64,000 nucleotides of DNA, taken from assembly GCA_023715185.1 (NCBI GenBank), contig JAMCAN010000001.1, forward strand, positions 682,001-746,000, in the 5' to 3' direction. A program made the position numbers and the translations under genes. The DNA is from Planococcus sp. MER TA 32b. Lineage in GTDB: Bacteria > Bacillota > Bacilli > Bacillales_A > Planococcaceae. The notes beneath the pieces are model-generated. The model searched no databases. It saw only the letters and a program-made list of their open reading frames with translations, and was not told the origin of the DNA. Positions within the stretch are counted from its first letter, which is position 1. Every line of letters begins with the position of its first letter. Below are positions 39,196 to 49,678 of this stretch, in pieces.

Positions 39196-39633
39196 ATGAA
39201 AATTGTATTTGTTTGCACAGGAAATACTTGCAGAAGCCCGATGGCCGAAGCGATTTTGGAATCCAAAAGAATAGAGGGCATCGAGGTTCGTTCAGCAGGC
39301 GTGTTTGCCGGCAGCTCGCCGATTTCCAAAAATGCCGGAGCCGTCCTTACCGGACAGGGAATTGACTTCGACCATACTTCACGGCCATTGTCGCCGGAAG
39401 ATTTGGATTGGGCAGATATCATTTTGACAATGACACTTTCGCATAAGCAGCTAATCCGTCAGCAGCATCCGCAAGTGACCGGGAAACTATATACACTGAA
39501 GGAATATGTGACAGGTTCAGAGGATGATGTAAGCGATCCTTACGGCGGTTCCGTTTCGGTTTATCAGCAGACTTTCGATGAATTGCGGGGATTGATCGGC
39601 AGGCTCGAGGAGAAACTGCTGCAGGAAAAATAG
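39196..39633 (+). CDS. ywlE: Protein-arginine-phosphatase (low-molecular-weight PTP fold)
   Basis: A 145-residue phosphatase with the P-loop VCTGNTCRS (Cys7 to Ser14) at the very N-terminus and the general acid Asp in SDPYGGSV. Thr11 in the loop is the residue that gives B. subtilis YwlE its preference for phospho-arginine over phospho-tyrosine, where an Ile is usual. This predicts counteraction of the McsB arginine kinase. It is followed by rpiB, as in B. subtilis. The start has GCAGGTG upstream. Confidence 0.9.
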   Translation: MKIVFVCTGNTCRSPMAEAILESKRIEGIEVRSAGVFAGSSPISKNAGAVLTGQGIDFDHTSRPLSPEDLDWADIILTMTLSHKQLIRQQHPQVTGKLYTLKEYVTGSEDDVSDPYGGSVSVYQQTFDELRGLIGRLEEKLLQEK

Positions 39634-39811
39634 ATTTTGCCATTCACTTCATGTGGGTGGCTTTTCTTATCCACAGATTTTTCCGGGCTTTCAAAACTGC
39701 AAGCTCAGTGTTTATATGTTTTTTCGCATAAAGATGTTAAAATGAAATCAAAGTGCAAAAGCATAGACGGCTCAATGCACTAACAGAATAGAAAAGAAAA
39801 GAGGGTTATAC

Positions 39812-40249
39812 ATGAAAATCGCTATTTCTTCTGATCACGGCGGCAACAATCTTCGCAAAGAAATGGTCAATCTTTTAAACGAGATGGGCATTGAATATCA
39901 GGACTTTGGACCACATACAGATGACTCTGTCGACTATCCGGATTATGCGACTCCGGTTGCGGAAGCAGTAGTAAAAGGGGAAGCGGACCGCGGTATCCTT
40001 ATTTGCGGAACCGGTATCGGGATGTCGATTGCAGCCAATAAAGTAAAAGGAATTCGCTGTGCCCTTGTGCATGACGTTTTCAGCGCCAAAGCGACCAGAG
40101 GGCATAACGATTCAAATATCCTCGCAATGGGTGAACGGGTTGTCGGAGCAGGTCTGGCGCGTGAAATCGCAAAAACTTGGCTGACAGAAGAATTTGAAGG
40201 CGGACGCCACGAGAAACGGGTTCAAAAAATCACAGACTTAGAAAAATAA
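39812..40249 (+). CDS. rpiB: Ribose-5-phosphate isomerase B
   Basis: Interconverts ribose 5-phosphate and ribulose 5-phosphate, 145 residues (RpiB/LacAB fold). SSDHGGNNLRKEM opens the protein. The catalytic base Cys is in ILICGTGIGMSIAANK (about residue 68), and GHNDSNILAMGERV follows. AGAGGG lies before the ATG. The gene corresponds to B. subtilis ywlF. The next gene starts after 12 bases. Confidence 0.93.
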   Translation: MKIAISSDHGGNNLRKEMVNLLNEMGIEYQDFGPHTDDSVDYPDYATPVAEAVVKGEADRGILICGTGIGMSIAANKVKGIRCALVHDVFSAKATRGHNDSNILAMGERVVGAGLAREIAKTWLTEEFEGGRHEKRVQKITDLEK

Positions 40250-40261
40250 GGAGTGGTCGGC

Positions 40262-40846
40262 ATGCAAAGTTTATGGCAATTGCAGCTGGAAGAAACATTG
40301 GATGAACTGGAACAGACGATCGATTTCAGGAAAGGCCAGGTTTTTGTTGTCGGCTGTTCAACTTCCGAAGTACTCGGACAGCATATCGGCACCGGAGGCG
40401 GGTTGGATATTGCGGAAAGCTTGTATGAACCATTGCAGAAATTTGCGGAACGCCACAAGATTTTTCTGGCGTTCCAAGGCTGTGAACATATTAACCGCGC
40501 TTTGACGGTTGAGCGGCATGCAGCTGAGAAATACGGCTGGGAGCCGGTATCTGTCATTCCGGTAGCCAAAGCTGGGGGATCGATGAGCGCGTATGCATTC
40601 AGCGCCATGCATGATCCAGTAGTGGTCGAGGAAATCAAAGCGCACGCCGGAATCGATATCGGACAGACAATGATCGGCATGCATTTAAAAAGAGTGGCCG
40701 TTCCGGTGCGTACATCTGTTAAACTAATAGGGGATGCGATTGTTTCTGCGGCCACCACCCGTCCGAAACTGATCGGCGGTGAACGCGCCAGCTACAATCG
40801 TGAGTTTGTTCAATTACAGGAGGGAAATCAGGATGGATTTGATTAA
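40262..40846 (+). CDS. ywlG: TIGR01440 (DUF436) family protein YwlG
   Basis: Conserved protein of 194 residues and unknown function. [15 protein letters not shown] and [18 protein letters not shown] are typical of the family. The ATG at 40262 is preferred; the upstream in-frame GTG at 40253 overlaps the ribosome-binding site AAGGAG. It overlaps glyA by 14 bases, so it is translationally coupled to serine-glycine metabolism, though a link in function is not known. Confidence 0.88.
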   Translation: MQSLWQLQLEETLDELEQTIDFRKGQVFVVGCSTSEVLGQHIGTGGGLDIAESLYEPLQKFAERHKIFLAFQGCEHINRALTVERHAAEKYGWEPVSVIPVAKAGGSMSAYAFSAMHDPVVVEEIKAHAGIDIGQTMIGMHLKRVAVPVRTSVKLIGDAIVSAATTRPKLIGGERASYNREFVQLQEGNQDGFD

Positions 40847-42068
40847 AGCGCAAGACCAGGCAGTGTATGAAGCAATGAATGCGGAAAAAGAACGCCAGGA
40901 AGCGAATATCGAACTGATTGCATCAGAAAACTTTGTGTCGCAGGCCGTCATGGATGCGCAAGGCTCTGTATTGACTAATAAATACGCGGAAGGCTACCCG
41001 GGCAAACGTTATTATGGGGGCTGTGAATTCGTTGATGTAGTGGAAAACATCGCAAGAGACCGCCTGAAGGGAATTTTCGGCGCGGACCATGCCAATGTCC
41101 AGCCGCATTCCGGTTCTCAGGCGAATATGGCCGTTTATACTGCGGTTCTTGAAAAAGGCGACACGATCCTTGGGATGAACTTGAACCACGGCGGGCATTT
41201 AACGCACGGCAGCAAAGTGAATTTCAGCGGCATGCAGTATAATTTCCAGGAATACGGCGTGGATGAAGAAACACAATTGATCGATTACGATAAAGTGCGT
41301 GAAGCCGCGCTTGAACATAAACCGAAAATGATTGTAGCGGGAGCAAGTGCTTATTCGCGCAAGCTTGACTTTGAGAAATTCCGTGAAATCGCTGATGAAG
41401 TCGGCGCTTACCTGATGGTTGATATGGCTCATATCGCCGGTCTTGTGGCAACCGGAGCTCATCCGAATCCAGTGCCGCATGCACATTTCGTCACTTCTAC
41501 AACACATAAAACTCTCCGTGGTCCACGCGGCGGTCTGATTCTTTGCAAAGAGGAATTCGCCAAGAAAATCGACAAGACGATTTTCCCGGGAATCCAGGGC
41601 GGCCCGCTTATGCACGTCATCGCATCAAAAGCGGTAGCGTTCGGCGAAGCACAGCAGCCTGAATACAAAGACTACATCGACCAAGTGGTCAAAAATGCCA
41701 ACGCACTTGCGGAAGGCCTGATGGCTGAAGGCGTTGACATCGTGTCTAAAGGCACTGACAACCATTTGATGCTGATTGACTTGCGTTCGCTGAACCTGAC
41801 AGGCAAAACGGCCGAAAAAGTTCTGGATGAAGTCGGCATTACAACAAACAAAAACACAATTCCATTCGATCCGGAAAGTCCTTTTGTGACATCAGGGATC
41901 CGTCTCGGAACGCCTGCGGTAACATCTCGCGGCTTTAAAGAACCAGAAATGAAGGAAATCGCATCAATCATTGCGATGCTTCTTAAAAACCCAGAAGACG
42001 AAACAGCGAAAAAAGAAGCGGCTGAACGTACAGCTAAATTGACAGCCAGCTTCCCGCTCTATAAATAA
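40833..42068 (+). CDS. glyA: Serine hydroxymethyltransferase
   Basis: PLP enzyme of 411 residues that makes glycine and methylene-tetrahydrofolate from serine. [13 protein letters not shown] and [16 protein letters not shown] lie at the N-terminus. The PLP lysine is in [13 protein letters not shown]. The C-terminus has [17 protein letters not shown]. The start at 40833 follows CAGGAGGG inside ywlG. A perfect terminator follows within three bases of the stop. Confidence 0.96.
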   Translation: MDLIKAQDQAVYEAMNAEKERQEANIELIASENFVSQAVMDAQGSVLTNKYAEGYPGKRYYGGCEFVDVVENIARDRLKGIFGADHANVQPHSGSQANMAVYTAVLEKGDTILGMNLNHGGHLTHGSKVNFSGMQYNFQEYGVDEETQLIDYDKVREAALEHKPKMIVAGASAYSRKLDFEKFREIADEVGAYLMVDMAHIAGLVATGAHPNPVPHAHFVTSTTHKTLRGPRGGLILCKEEFAKKIDKTIFPGIQGGPLMHVIASKAVAFGEAQQPEYKDYIDQVVKNANALAEGLMAEGVDIVSKGTDNHLMLIDLRSLNLTGKTAEKVLDEVGITTNKNTIPFDPESPFVTSGIRLGTPAVTSRGFKEPEMKEIASIIAMLLKNPEDETAKKEAAERTAKLTASFPLYK

Positions 42069-42070
42069 GG

Positions 42071-42112
42071 GAATGCAGCTGCTGTCCAGCAAAGGCAGTC
42101 AGCTGCATTTTT
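42071..42112 (+). terminator. Intrinsic terminator of glyA
   Basis: AATGCAGCTG ... CAGCTGCATT followed by TTTCT. Confidence 0.8.
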
Positions 42113-42144
42113 CTCCCCATAGATTATGAAAGAAGGGGTGCCGG

Positions 42145-44319
42145 ATGCAAAACAGTAAAATAGAAAAAGAAAAATACATAATTGTTGATTGGCTTAGCCG
42201 TCTTGGTGTCGAATTCCAGACCGGCTTCGTCATCGTGAATTCACAGCTTGACGAGCAGCCTATCCTTTATGCGAACCAGGCATTCTACGACATGACCGGA
42301 TATTCCGAAAACGATGTTTTGGGGAAAAACGGCCGGTTTTTGCATGGAGAAAAAACAGACAGGGCAATCAGCGCTAAAATCCGGGAATGCACATTGTCCG
42401 ATAAAGCCGACACTTTCGAAATCATTAATTACCACAAAAACAAGAATCCGTTCTGGAATGAAATCACTGTCCAGCCGATCAGCGTAGACGGCGGCAAACA
42501 CAGATATACGCTCATGCTGATGAAAAATATCAATGACCGGAAAAGGGAAGAAGCGTTGATCCAGCTTCAGCAGGAAGCATATACCGGCATCGAAAAAGGC
42601 TATATGCTTGGTTCATTGCTCGAAAATGTCTGCCGGATCATTGAATCTTTCTTCAAAGATGGAACGACATGCACCATCCTGTTCATCGATGAAAACAATA
42701 AATTCCGTGATGGCGCAGGCAAGTCGATGCCGCAGGATTTCCGTGACTTTATCGACGGCAAGGAAGCAACCCCTGAATCAGGTTCATGCGGTGCGGCTTA
42801 TCACAGAGGTGAGTCTGTCATCGTCGAAAATATGATGGAAGATAAGCTATGGGAGGAATTCCGGGACAAAGCTAAGGAATATGGTTTCAAATCCAGCTGG
42901 TCCGTTCCGTTCCTTGACAAAGATGGCAACGCAATCGGTACACTCGGCATTTATTTTCCCTCTACGACGATACCTGACGAAAAGGATTATGCATTCCTGG
43001 AAAGAATCGCCCCGACGATTTCCCTGACAGTCAAATATTCCCGCCAGCAGGAAGAGATGCTGAAGCTTGCCTATACCGACAGAACGACGGGACTTCGCAA
43101 CCGAAATTACTTCATGATCGAATTGGCTTCTTTGCTGGAAGAAAACAAAGAAGGGCTGGTCGCTTTTCTGTCAGTGGATGAATACGTCAAAGTGGTTGAT
43201 CAATACGGGCACCGCGCGGGAGACCAATTGATACAGGAAATTGGCAAGCGCTTCGGCATGGCCTCATCTTCAAAAGAGGCGTTGATCGCGCGTTTTTCCG
43301 ATTCGACGCTGGCACTTGTCAGCCTCATGCCACTGGACCGGATTCCTGATTACCTGGAAGAGCTGGGCAAATTACTGGCGGAGCCGATCACTGTGCGGGA
43401 TATGGAATTGTTCTTATCACTTAAAACAGGAGTTTCAATCATAACGGCGATGCAGCAGGATGTGGAAGAACTCATCCGCTATGCAGACAGTGCGCTGTCG
43501 AAAGCGAAACTCCGTGCGGGCGAGTCCATCTGCTACTACGAAAACGAACACGATGAATACATGATGCGAAATCTTCGCATCGCCAATGAGCTGACCGCTG
43601 CGCTGCGCAGGGAAGAAATAAAAGTCCACCTCCAGCCGAAAGTGGATATGCGCACGGGGAAAATTTTAAGCTTCGAAGCCTTGGCCCGCTGGAATTCACC
43701 GGAGCTTGGCAATATCGCTCCGGATGTTTTCATACCGGCCGCTGAAAAGAATGGAAAAATTCGGGTCCTCGAACAGAATGTATTGAAACAGGTGATGGGA
43801 TGGCTGAAAAATCGGCAGGAGCATAACCTGCCTCTTCAGCAGGTTGCCATCAATATTTCCGCGGATCATTTCTTCCATCATTCGTTTGTTCCGAACCTGG
43901 TGGATATGACGGCGGAATACAATATCGACCGGCGCCTGATCCAGCTTGAAATCACGGAGCGCATCGGCTTTGTCGATATCGAAGCCGCCCGGAAAATCTT
44001 CAAGCAATTGACGAAATACGGGTTCACCAGTTCAGTGGATGATTTCGGCACCGGCTACTCTTCTTTGAGCTACCTGCAGAAGCTGCCGGTCAGCGAAATT
44101 AAAATCGATCGGTCATTCATTTCTAAAATGCATGAAACGGATACGCTTGCCATTGTCCGCACCATTATTCAATTGGCGGAAAACCTCCACATGACGGCAG
44201 TGGCTGAAGGTGTAGAAACGGAAGAACAGAAGCAGCTGCTGCTGGATCTGGGATGCCATGTCGGCCAAGGATATTATTTTTACCGGCCGATGCCGCTCGA
44301 AGATGCCAACCTTTTGTAG
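42145..44319 (+). CDS. LOV-like PAS / GAF / degenerate GGDEF / EAL signalling protein
   Basis: Cytoplasmic 724-residue protein without membrane segments. Residues 20-135 form a LOV-like PAS domain (ANQAFYDMTGYSENDVLG, NYHKNKNPFWNEITVQP). In the motif that is N-C-RFLQG in LOV photoreceptors it reads GKNGRFLHG, so the adduct cysteine is Gly63. A GAF domain spans about 150-300. The GGDEF domain (about 305-470) lacks its motif, reading ARFSDSTLALV (about 382). The EAL domain (about 480-720) is intact: FEALARW, DDFGTGYSS, IKIDRSF, AEGVET. The predicted activity is therefore a c-di-GMP phosphodiesterase. It is inserted between glyA and upp compared with B. subtilis. AAGGGGTG precedes the ATG. Confidence 0.88.
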   Translation: MQNSKIEKEKYIIVDWLSRLGVEFQTGFVIVNSQLDEQPILYANQAFYDMTGYSENDVLGKNGRFLHGEKTDRAISAKIRECTLSDKADTFEIINYHKNKNPFWNEITVQPISVDGGKHRYTLMLMKNINDRKREEALIQLQQEAYTGIEKGYMLGSLLENVCRIIESFFKDGTTCTILFIDENNKFRDGAGKSMPQDFRDFIDGKEATPESGSCGAAYHRGESVIVENMMEDKLWEEFRDKAKEYGFKSSWSVPFLDKDGNAIGTLGIYFPSTTIPDEKDYAFLERIAPTISLTVKYSRQQEEMLKLAYTDRTTGLRNRNYFMIELASLLEENKEGLVAFLSVDEYVKVVDQYGHRAGDQLIQEIGKRFGMASSSKEALIARFSDSTLALVSLMPLDRIPDYLEELGKLLAEPITVRDMELFLSLKTGVSIITAMQQDVEELIRYADSALSKAKLRAGESICYYENEHDEYMMRNLRIANELTAALRREEIKVHLQPKVDMRTGKILSFEALARWNSPELGNIAPDVFIPAAEKNGKIRVLEQNVLKQVMGWLKNRQEHNLPLQQVAINISADHFFHHSFVPNLVDMTAEYNIDRRLIQLEITERIGFVDIEAARKIFKQLTKYGFTSSVDDFGTGYSSLSYLQKLPVSEIKIDRSFISKMHETDTLAIVRTIIQLAENLHMTAVAEGVETEEQKQLLLDLGCHVGQGYYFYRPMPLEDANLL

Positions 44320-44345
44320 GGGTTTTTCTTAGAAATTTTTATACT

Positions 44346-44384
44346 GAAATCCAGAGGAGTCGATTTGCTCTTCTGGATTTTTTT
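44346..44384 (+). terminator. Intrinsic terminator of the EAL gene
   Basis: AAATCCAGA-G-GAG-TCGATTTG-CTC-T-TCTGGATTT followed by TTTTT. Confidence 0.85.
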
Positions 44385-44570
44385 GATTGATTTAAAACGA
44401 AAATGCGAATGAAAGTTAAGTATGGCAAAAAGAATTTTCCAGCCTTCTTGGATAAATGTGCGCAGTTCCACTTATACTGTGATGCCTGCCATATATATGC
44501 CAGCGAAATCCCCTGGCCGGCCTTCATAACTAAAGCTCAAGACCAACAGTGAAAAACTTTAATGCCTGTT

Positions 44571-44604
44571 AGGAAGGCTTTGCATCCGCGAAGCCTATTT
44601 CTTT
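44571..44604 (+). repeat. Short hairpin repeat, first copy
   Basis: GGAAGGCTTTGCATCCGCG then AAGCCTATTTC; stem AGGCTT/AAGCCT followed by a T-rich stretch. It recurs at 44952. Confidence 0.55.
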
Positions 44605-44700
44605 TTCATCTCAAGATATATCGGGTTAAGAGAAGAATTTGCCTGTATACTCTAAAAGTTTTGTTCGGAAAAAGAGAGATTTTCCTTTTCCAATAGTTTG

Positions 44701-44784
44701 TGGGCGGGACAGGTGATTTTATGGGCGGGAGAGGTGATTTTATGCGCGGGAGAGCGATGGTTATGCGCGGCAAAATACAGGTTG
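44701..44784 (+). repeat. Tandem array of four 21-bp units
   Basis: Units at 44701, 44722, 44743 and 44764 begin TGGGCGGGA, TGGGCGGGA, TGCGCGGGA, TGCGCGGCA, and the first three end in TTTTA, TTTTA or GGTTA. Confidence 0.72.
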
Positions 44785-44951
44785 TGCTCAACTTAATGTA
44801 TTATCGTTGAAAATAATGTTTTTTTGATGACCTCATTCCTGATTCATCCTATATGGACCTCGAACAAAAACAGCCTTTAATAAATCCACTACACTAAAAA
44901 TACAATTACAACAGCGCATGTTTTTTGCTGCATAATATTTTTAATACTCAA

Positions 44952-44985
44952 AGGAAAGCTTCGCATCCGTGAAGCCTATTTCATT
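44952..44985 (+). repeat. Short hairpin repeat, second copy
   Basis: GGAAAGCTTCGCATCCGTG then AAGCCTATTTC, with 27 or more of 32 positions equal to the 44571 copy. The other bases of the 44385-45146 gap show no gene that I recognise. Confidence 0.55.
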
Positions 44986-44987
44986 AA

Positions 44988-45776
<789 letters not shown>

Positions 45777-45778
45777 TT

Positions 45779-46018
45779 TAGAAAAGCGAAGGCGCCCGGT
45801 AAGCTCTGAAAGGCGTAAGACAGTACAACGAAGTGGCCTTGGCCACGCAGTCCCGAAAAGCGGAAGTGCCTGTTCAGCTCTGACAGGTATAAGGCGAACC
45901 AGAGAAGTGGCGCTTTTTGCCACGCAGCTGGTTTGACTTATACCCTGAAGAGCTAGGCACTGGAGACTAGACACTGGGTTGCTTTACGACCCGAAGAGCT
46001 GGGCTGCTGAAGATTAGA
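45779..46018 (+). repeat. Family B repeat copy B5, split by insertion of B6
   Basis: The left half (45779-45850) runs from AGAAAAGCGAAGGCGCCCGG to GGCCACGCAG, and the right half (45974-46018) from TGGGTTGC through ACGACCCGAAGAGCTGGGC to GAAGATTAGA. Joined, they match a normal B element (compare CGCAGCTGGGCTGAC in B1). Confidence 0.78.
45854..45973 (+). repeat. Family B repeat copy B6, nested inside B5
   Basis: Complete element GAAAAGCGGAAGTGCCTG to GGAGACTAGACA. Helices AGTGCC/GGCACT, AGCTCT/AGAGCT, GGTATAAG/CTTATACC, AACCAG/CTGGTT, GTGGC/GCCAC are all intact. Confidence 0.8.
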
Positions 46019-46043
46019 TAATAATAAAGCGAGGCTGATAAAG

Positions 46044-47162
46044 TTGACGAAAAAATGGAAAGTGATGACTATATTCGGTACGCGTCCGGAAGCCATCAAA
46101 ATGGCTCCGCTTGTACTCGAGCTTCAGAAGCATCCTGAAACGATCGAGCCACTGGTAACAGTGACGGCCCAGCATCGTGAAATGCTCGACCAGGTTCTTG
46201 AAACGTTTAAAATCACACCGGATTTCGATTTGAATATCATGAAGGACCGCCAGACGCTTGGAGAAGTTACAACCCGGGCTCTGGAAGGCCTCGATAAAGT
46301 GATGAAAGAAGCGAAACCCGACATCGTGCTGGTCCATGGCGATACGACAACGACTTTTGTCGCAAGCCTGGCTGCATTCTATAATCAGATTGCTGTCGGC
46401 CATGTGGAAGCAGGGCTGCGGACGCACAATAAATTCTCGCCTTATCCGGAAGAGATGAACCGCCAATTGACCGGCGTCATCGCCGATCTGCACTTTGCAC
46501 CGACAGAAAAGTCGGCTCAGAATCTTTTGGCTGAGAATAAAAAAGAAGAAGCTGTCTATATTACAGGCAACACGGCAATCGACGCGCTTCAGACAACAGT
46601 AACAGAAACTTACTCGCATCCGATTCTTGAAAAAATCGGCGGAGACCGGATGATCCTGTTGACGGCGCACCGCCGTGAAAATCTGGGCCAGCCGATGCGC
46701 AATATGTTCCGTGCGATCAAACGCCTGATAGAAGAACATGATGACATCCAAGTTGTTTATCCGGTTCATATGAATCCGGCCGTACGTGAAGTAGCGGATG
46801 AGGTGCTTGGCCGTGACCCGCGCATCCATTTGATCGAACCACTTGAAGTGCTGGATTTCCACAACTTCGCTGCGCGTTCCTTCATTATATTGACGGATTC
46901 AGGCGGCATTCAGGAAGAGGCGCCGTCACTCGGCAAACCGGTGCTGGTGCTTCGCGATACGACAGAACGTCCTGAAGGCATCGACGCAGGCACATTGAAA
47001 CTTGCGGGCACAGACGAAGAGACGATTTATGGCCTGGCGAAAGAACTGTTGACAGATGAAGCGGCTTATAAAGCGATGTCACATGCATCAAATCCTTACG
47101 GGGACGGCAAGGCGTCGATACGGATTGTCGAAGCGCTTCATGAGTATTTCAGCGCCAAATAA
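46044..47162 (+). CDS. mnaA: UDP-N-acetylglucosamine 2-epimerase (non-hydrolysing)
   Basis: Converts UDP-GlcNAc to UDP-ManNAc for the wall teichoic acid linkage unit; 372 residues, GT-B fold. FGTRPEAIKMAPLV opens the protein, VHGDTTTTFVASLAAFY and HVEAGLRT are the N-domain motifs, and LTDSGGIQEEAPSLGKPVLVLRDTTERPEG the C-domain signature. The TTG at 46044 aligns with the Bacillus start; an ATG seven codons later would remove the first strand. The gene lies between upp and the atp operon. Confidence 0.92.
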   Translation: MTKKWKVMTIFGTRPEAIKMAPLVLELQKHPETIEPLVTVTAQHREMLDQVLETFKITPDFDLNIMKDRQTLGEVTTRALEGLDKVMKEAKPDIVLVHGDTTTTFVASLAAFYNQIAVGHVEAGLRTHNKFSPYPEEMNRQLTGVIADLHFAPTEKSAQNLLAENKKEEAVYITGNTAIDALQTTVTETYSHPILEKIGGDRMILLTAHRRENLGQPMRNMFRAIKRLIEEHDDIQVVYPVHMNPAVREVADEVLGRDPRIHLIEPLEVLDFHNFAARSFIILTDSGGIQEEAPSLGKPVLVLRDTTERPEGIDAGTLKLAGTDEETIYGLAKELLTDEAAYKAMSHASNPYGDGKASIRIVEALHEYFSAK

Positions 47163-47229
47163 AAAATGTGATTTTTTGTCCACAATATGTCGGGGCAAAT
47201 TTGCTTGTGAAGTTTTTCACTTCTATCAA

Positions 47230-47258
47230 TTGACATGATTTTACCCCTATTGTATGCT
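47230..47258 (+). promoter_or_regulatory. Promoter of the atp operon
   Basis: TTGACA (47230-47235), 17 bases, TATGCT (47253-47258). The spacer carries ATTTTACCCCTA (47238-47249), whose exact reverse complement TAGGGGTAAAAT returns at 47332-47343 in the leader. Confidence 0.75.
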
Positions 47259-47373
47259 TACAAAGGGTATGCATGAGAAGGTTTTTTTACATAATTTTTT
47301 ATGGTAAAAGCCTGATGCGACTGCTCTTTTTTAGGGGTAAAATGTCAAATCAACGAATTTCGAGGGGTTTATC

Positions 47374-47595
47374 ATGCACCCGAAAAAAAGTCCCTTACAA
47401 GCGATGGCGCTATACAGCGCTATCCTCTCACAACTTGTCGGGTCCGTACTCATCGGTGCGTTCACAGGTATGTGGCTCGATGATCAGTTCGGAACCGCCC
47501 CGCTATATCTGGTCATCTGCCTTCTCGCAGGCATCACAGCAGGCGTCTGGGCAATGCTTCAGACTGTCCGAAAATTCGAATCAGGAGACAAGTAA
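47374..47595 (+). CDS. atpZ: ATP synthase operon protein AtpZ (AtpZ/AtpI family)
   Basis: Small membrane protein of 73 residues with two transmembrane helices (about 10-33 and 42-63; SAILSQLVGSVLIGAFTGMWLDD and PLYLVICLLAGITAGVWAM). AtpZ together with AtpI has been linked to Mg2+/Ca2+ handling and to assembly of the c-ring in alkaliphilic Bacillus. The ATG follows CGAGGGG. It is three bases before atpI. Confidence 0.85.
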   Translation: MHPKKSPLQAMALYSAILSQLVGSVLIGAFTGMWLDDQFGTAPLYLVICLLAGITAGVWAMLQTVRKFESGDK

Positions 47596-47598
47596 AAA

Positions 47599-47970
47599 AT
47601 GGATGGACTCAGGGAGATTTTCATAAGACTTAAAAGGATAATTATCTTTATCCTGGCAATATTCGTGCTCGGTTGGGGATTTACCTCATACCAGGACATC
47701 TTTGCCGGTCTGATCATCGGAACTTTGTTCGGCATTTATAATATGTGGATTCTGGTTCGCCGGATGGACAAATTTGACCGGGCGGTGGCTGAAGGCTCGA
47801 AAGTTCGTTCCCTTGGAACGGCATTACGGTTTGCATCAGGTGTTGCAGCTGTTGCGATTGCGATATTGTTCGCAGAGCACATTCACTTGGTCAGTACGGT
47901 AATTGGATTGATGATTCCTTACATTCTGCTGTTGGCGGAACGGATCATCTATCACGTGAAACACCATTAA
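47599..47970 (+). CDS. atpI: ATP synthase subunit I
   Basis: Membrane protein of 123 residues with four hydrophobic segments, the c-ring assembly factor of the F1Fo complex. FAGLIIGTLFGIYNMWILVRRMDKFDRAV is the recognisable core. It lies between atpZ and atpB, the usual order in Bacillales. The start at 47599 has weak GGAGA at its front, overlapping the atpZ end, so translational coupling is likely. Confidence 0.85.
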   Translation: MDGLREIFIRLKRIIIFILAIFVLGWGFTSYQDIFAGLIIGTLFGIYNMWILVRRMDKFDRAVAEGSKVRSLGTALRFASGVAAVAIAILFAEHIHLVSTVIGLMIPYILLLAERIIYHVKHH

Positions 47971-48714
<744 letters not shown>

Positions 48715-48761
48715 CATAAAAACGCCTTAACAGGCAAAAAACAAAAAAACAATTATCCTGA

Positions 48762-48992
<231 letters not shown>

Positions 48993-49014
48993 TTTATTTA
49001 ATGATAAAAAAGCT

Positions 49015-49051
49015 AAATGGCGAGAATGCTTCGGCATGTTTATCGCCATTT
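49015..49051 (+). other. Stable UUCG-capped hairpin between atpE and atpF
   Basis: AAATGGCGA ... TCGCCATTT (nine pairs), with the inner helix AATGC-TTCG-GCATG-like. There is no U-tract, so it is probably an mRNA stability or stoichiometry element and not a terminator. Confidence 0.7.
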
Positions 49052-49156
49052 ATGCTTGTATGAATCAATTTACAACCGAAAAATCATCTTGCAGCAATTA
49101 AAGATCTTACTATAGAAGAAACGTACTTTTAGGCTCTTGAAGGGAGTGAAACAATC

Positions 49157-49678
49157 GTGTTTTTTGATCACCTCGTACTCGGTGCTACCGGGGAGTTTTT
49201 GAATATTGGAGATATCGCGGCAACGTTGATCGTGTTTATCGCATTGATGTTGCTACTTAAAAAATTCGCATGGGGACCTTTGATGGGCGTAATGCAGGAA
49301 CGTGAAGACTTGATCGCAAGTGAAATCGAAACTGCTGAAAACAGCCGTCTGGAATCCAAGAAAATGCTTGAAGAACAGCGCAACCTTCTGAAAGATGCGC
49401 GCACACAAGCACAGGAAATCGTCGAGAACGCCAAAAAGCAAGGCGAAGTTTCGCGTGAGGAAATCATCACGACGGCACGCGCTGAAGCTGGACGCATGAA
49501 AGATGCGGCAGTTCTTGAGATTGCCAACGAAAGAGACAAAGCGATTTCGGCAGTTCGTGAAGAAGTTGTGGCATTGTCATTGCTTGCAGCTACGAAAGTG
49601 CTTGAAAAAGAAATCTCTGAGGAAGACAACCGCCAGTTGATTAACGAAACGATTGCGAAGGCAGGCGAAGTGCAATGA
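49157..49678 (+). CDS. atpF: ATP synthase subunit b
   Basis: Peripheral-stalk subunit of 173 residues. There is one N-terminal transmembrane helix (about 17-36, DIAATLIVFIALMLLLKKFA) followed by a long charged coiled coil with the heptad pattern EIETAENSRLESKKMLEEQR. The start is GTG at 49157 after GAAGGGA. It overlaps atpH by four bases (ATGA). Confidence 0.93.
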   Translation: MFFDHLVLGATGEFLNIGDIAATLIVFIALMLLLKKFAWGPLMGVMQEREDLIASEIETAENSRLESKKMLEEQRNLLKDARTQAQEIVENAKKQGEVSREEIITTARAEAGRMKDAAVLEIANERDKAISAVREEVVALSLLAATKVLEKEISEEDNRQLINETIAKAGEVQ

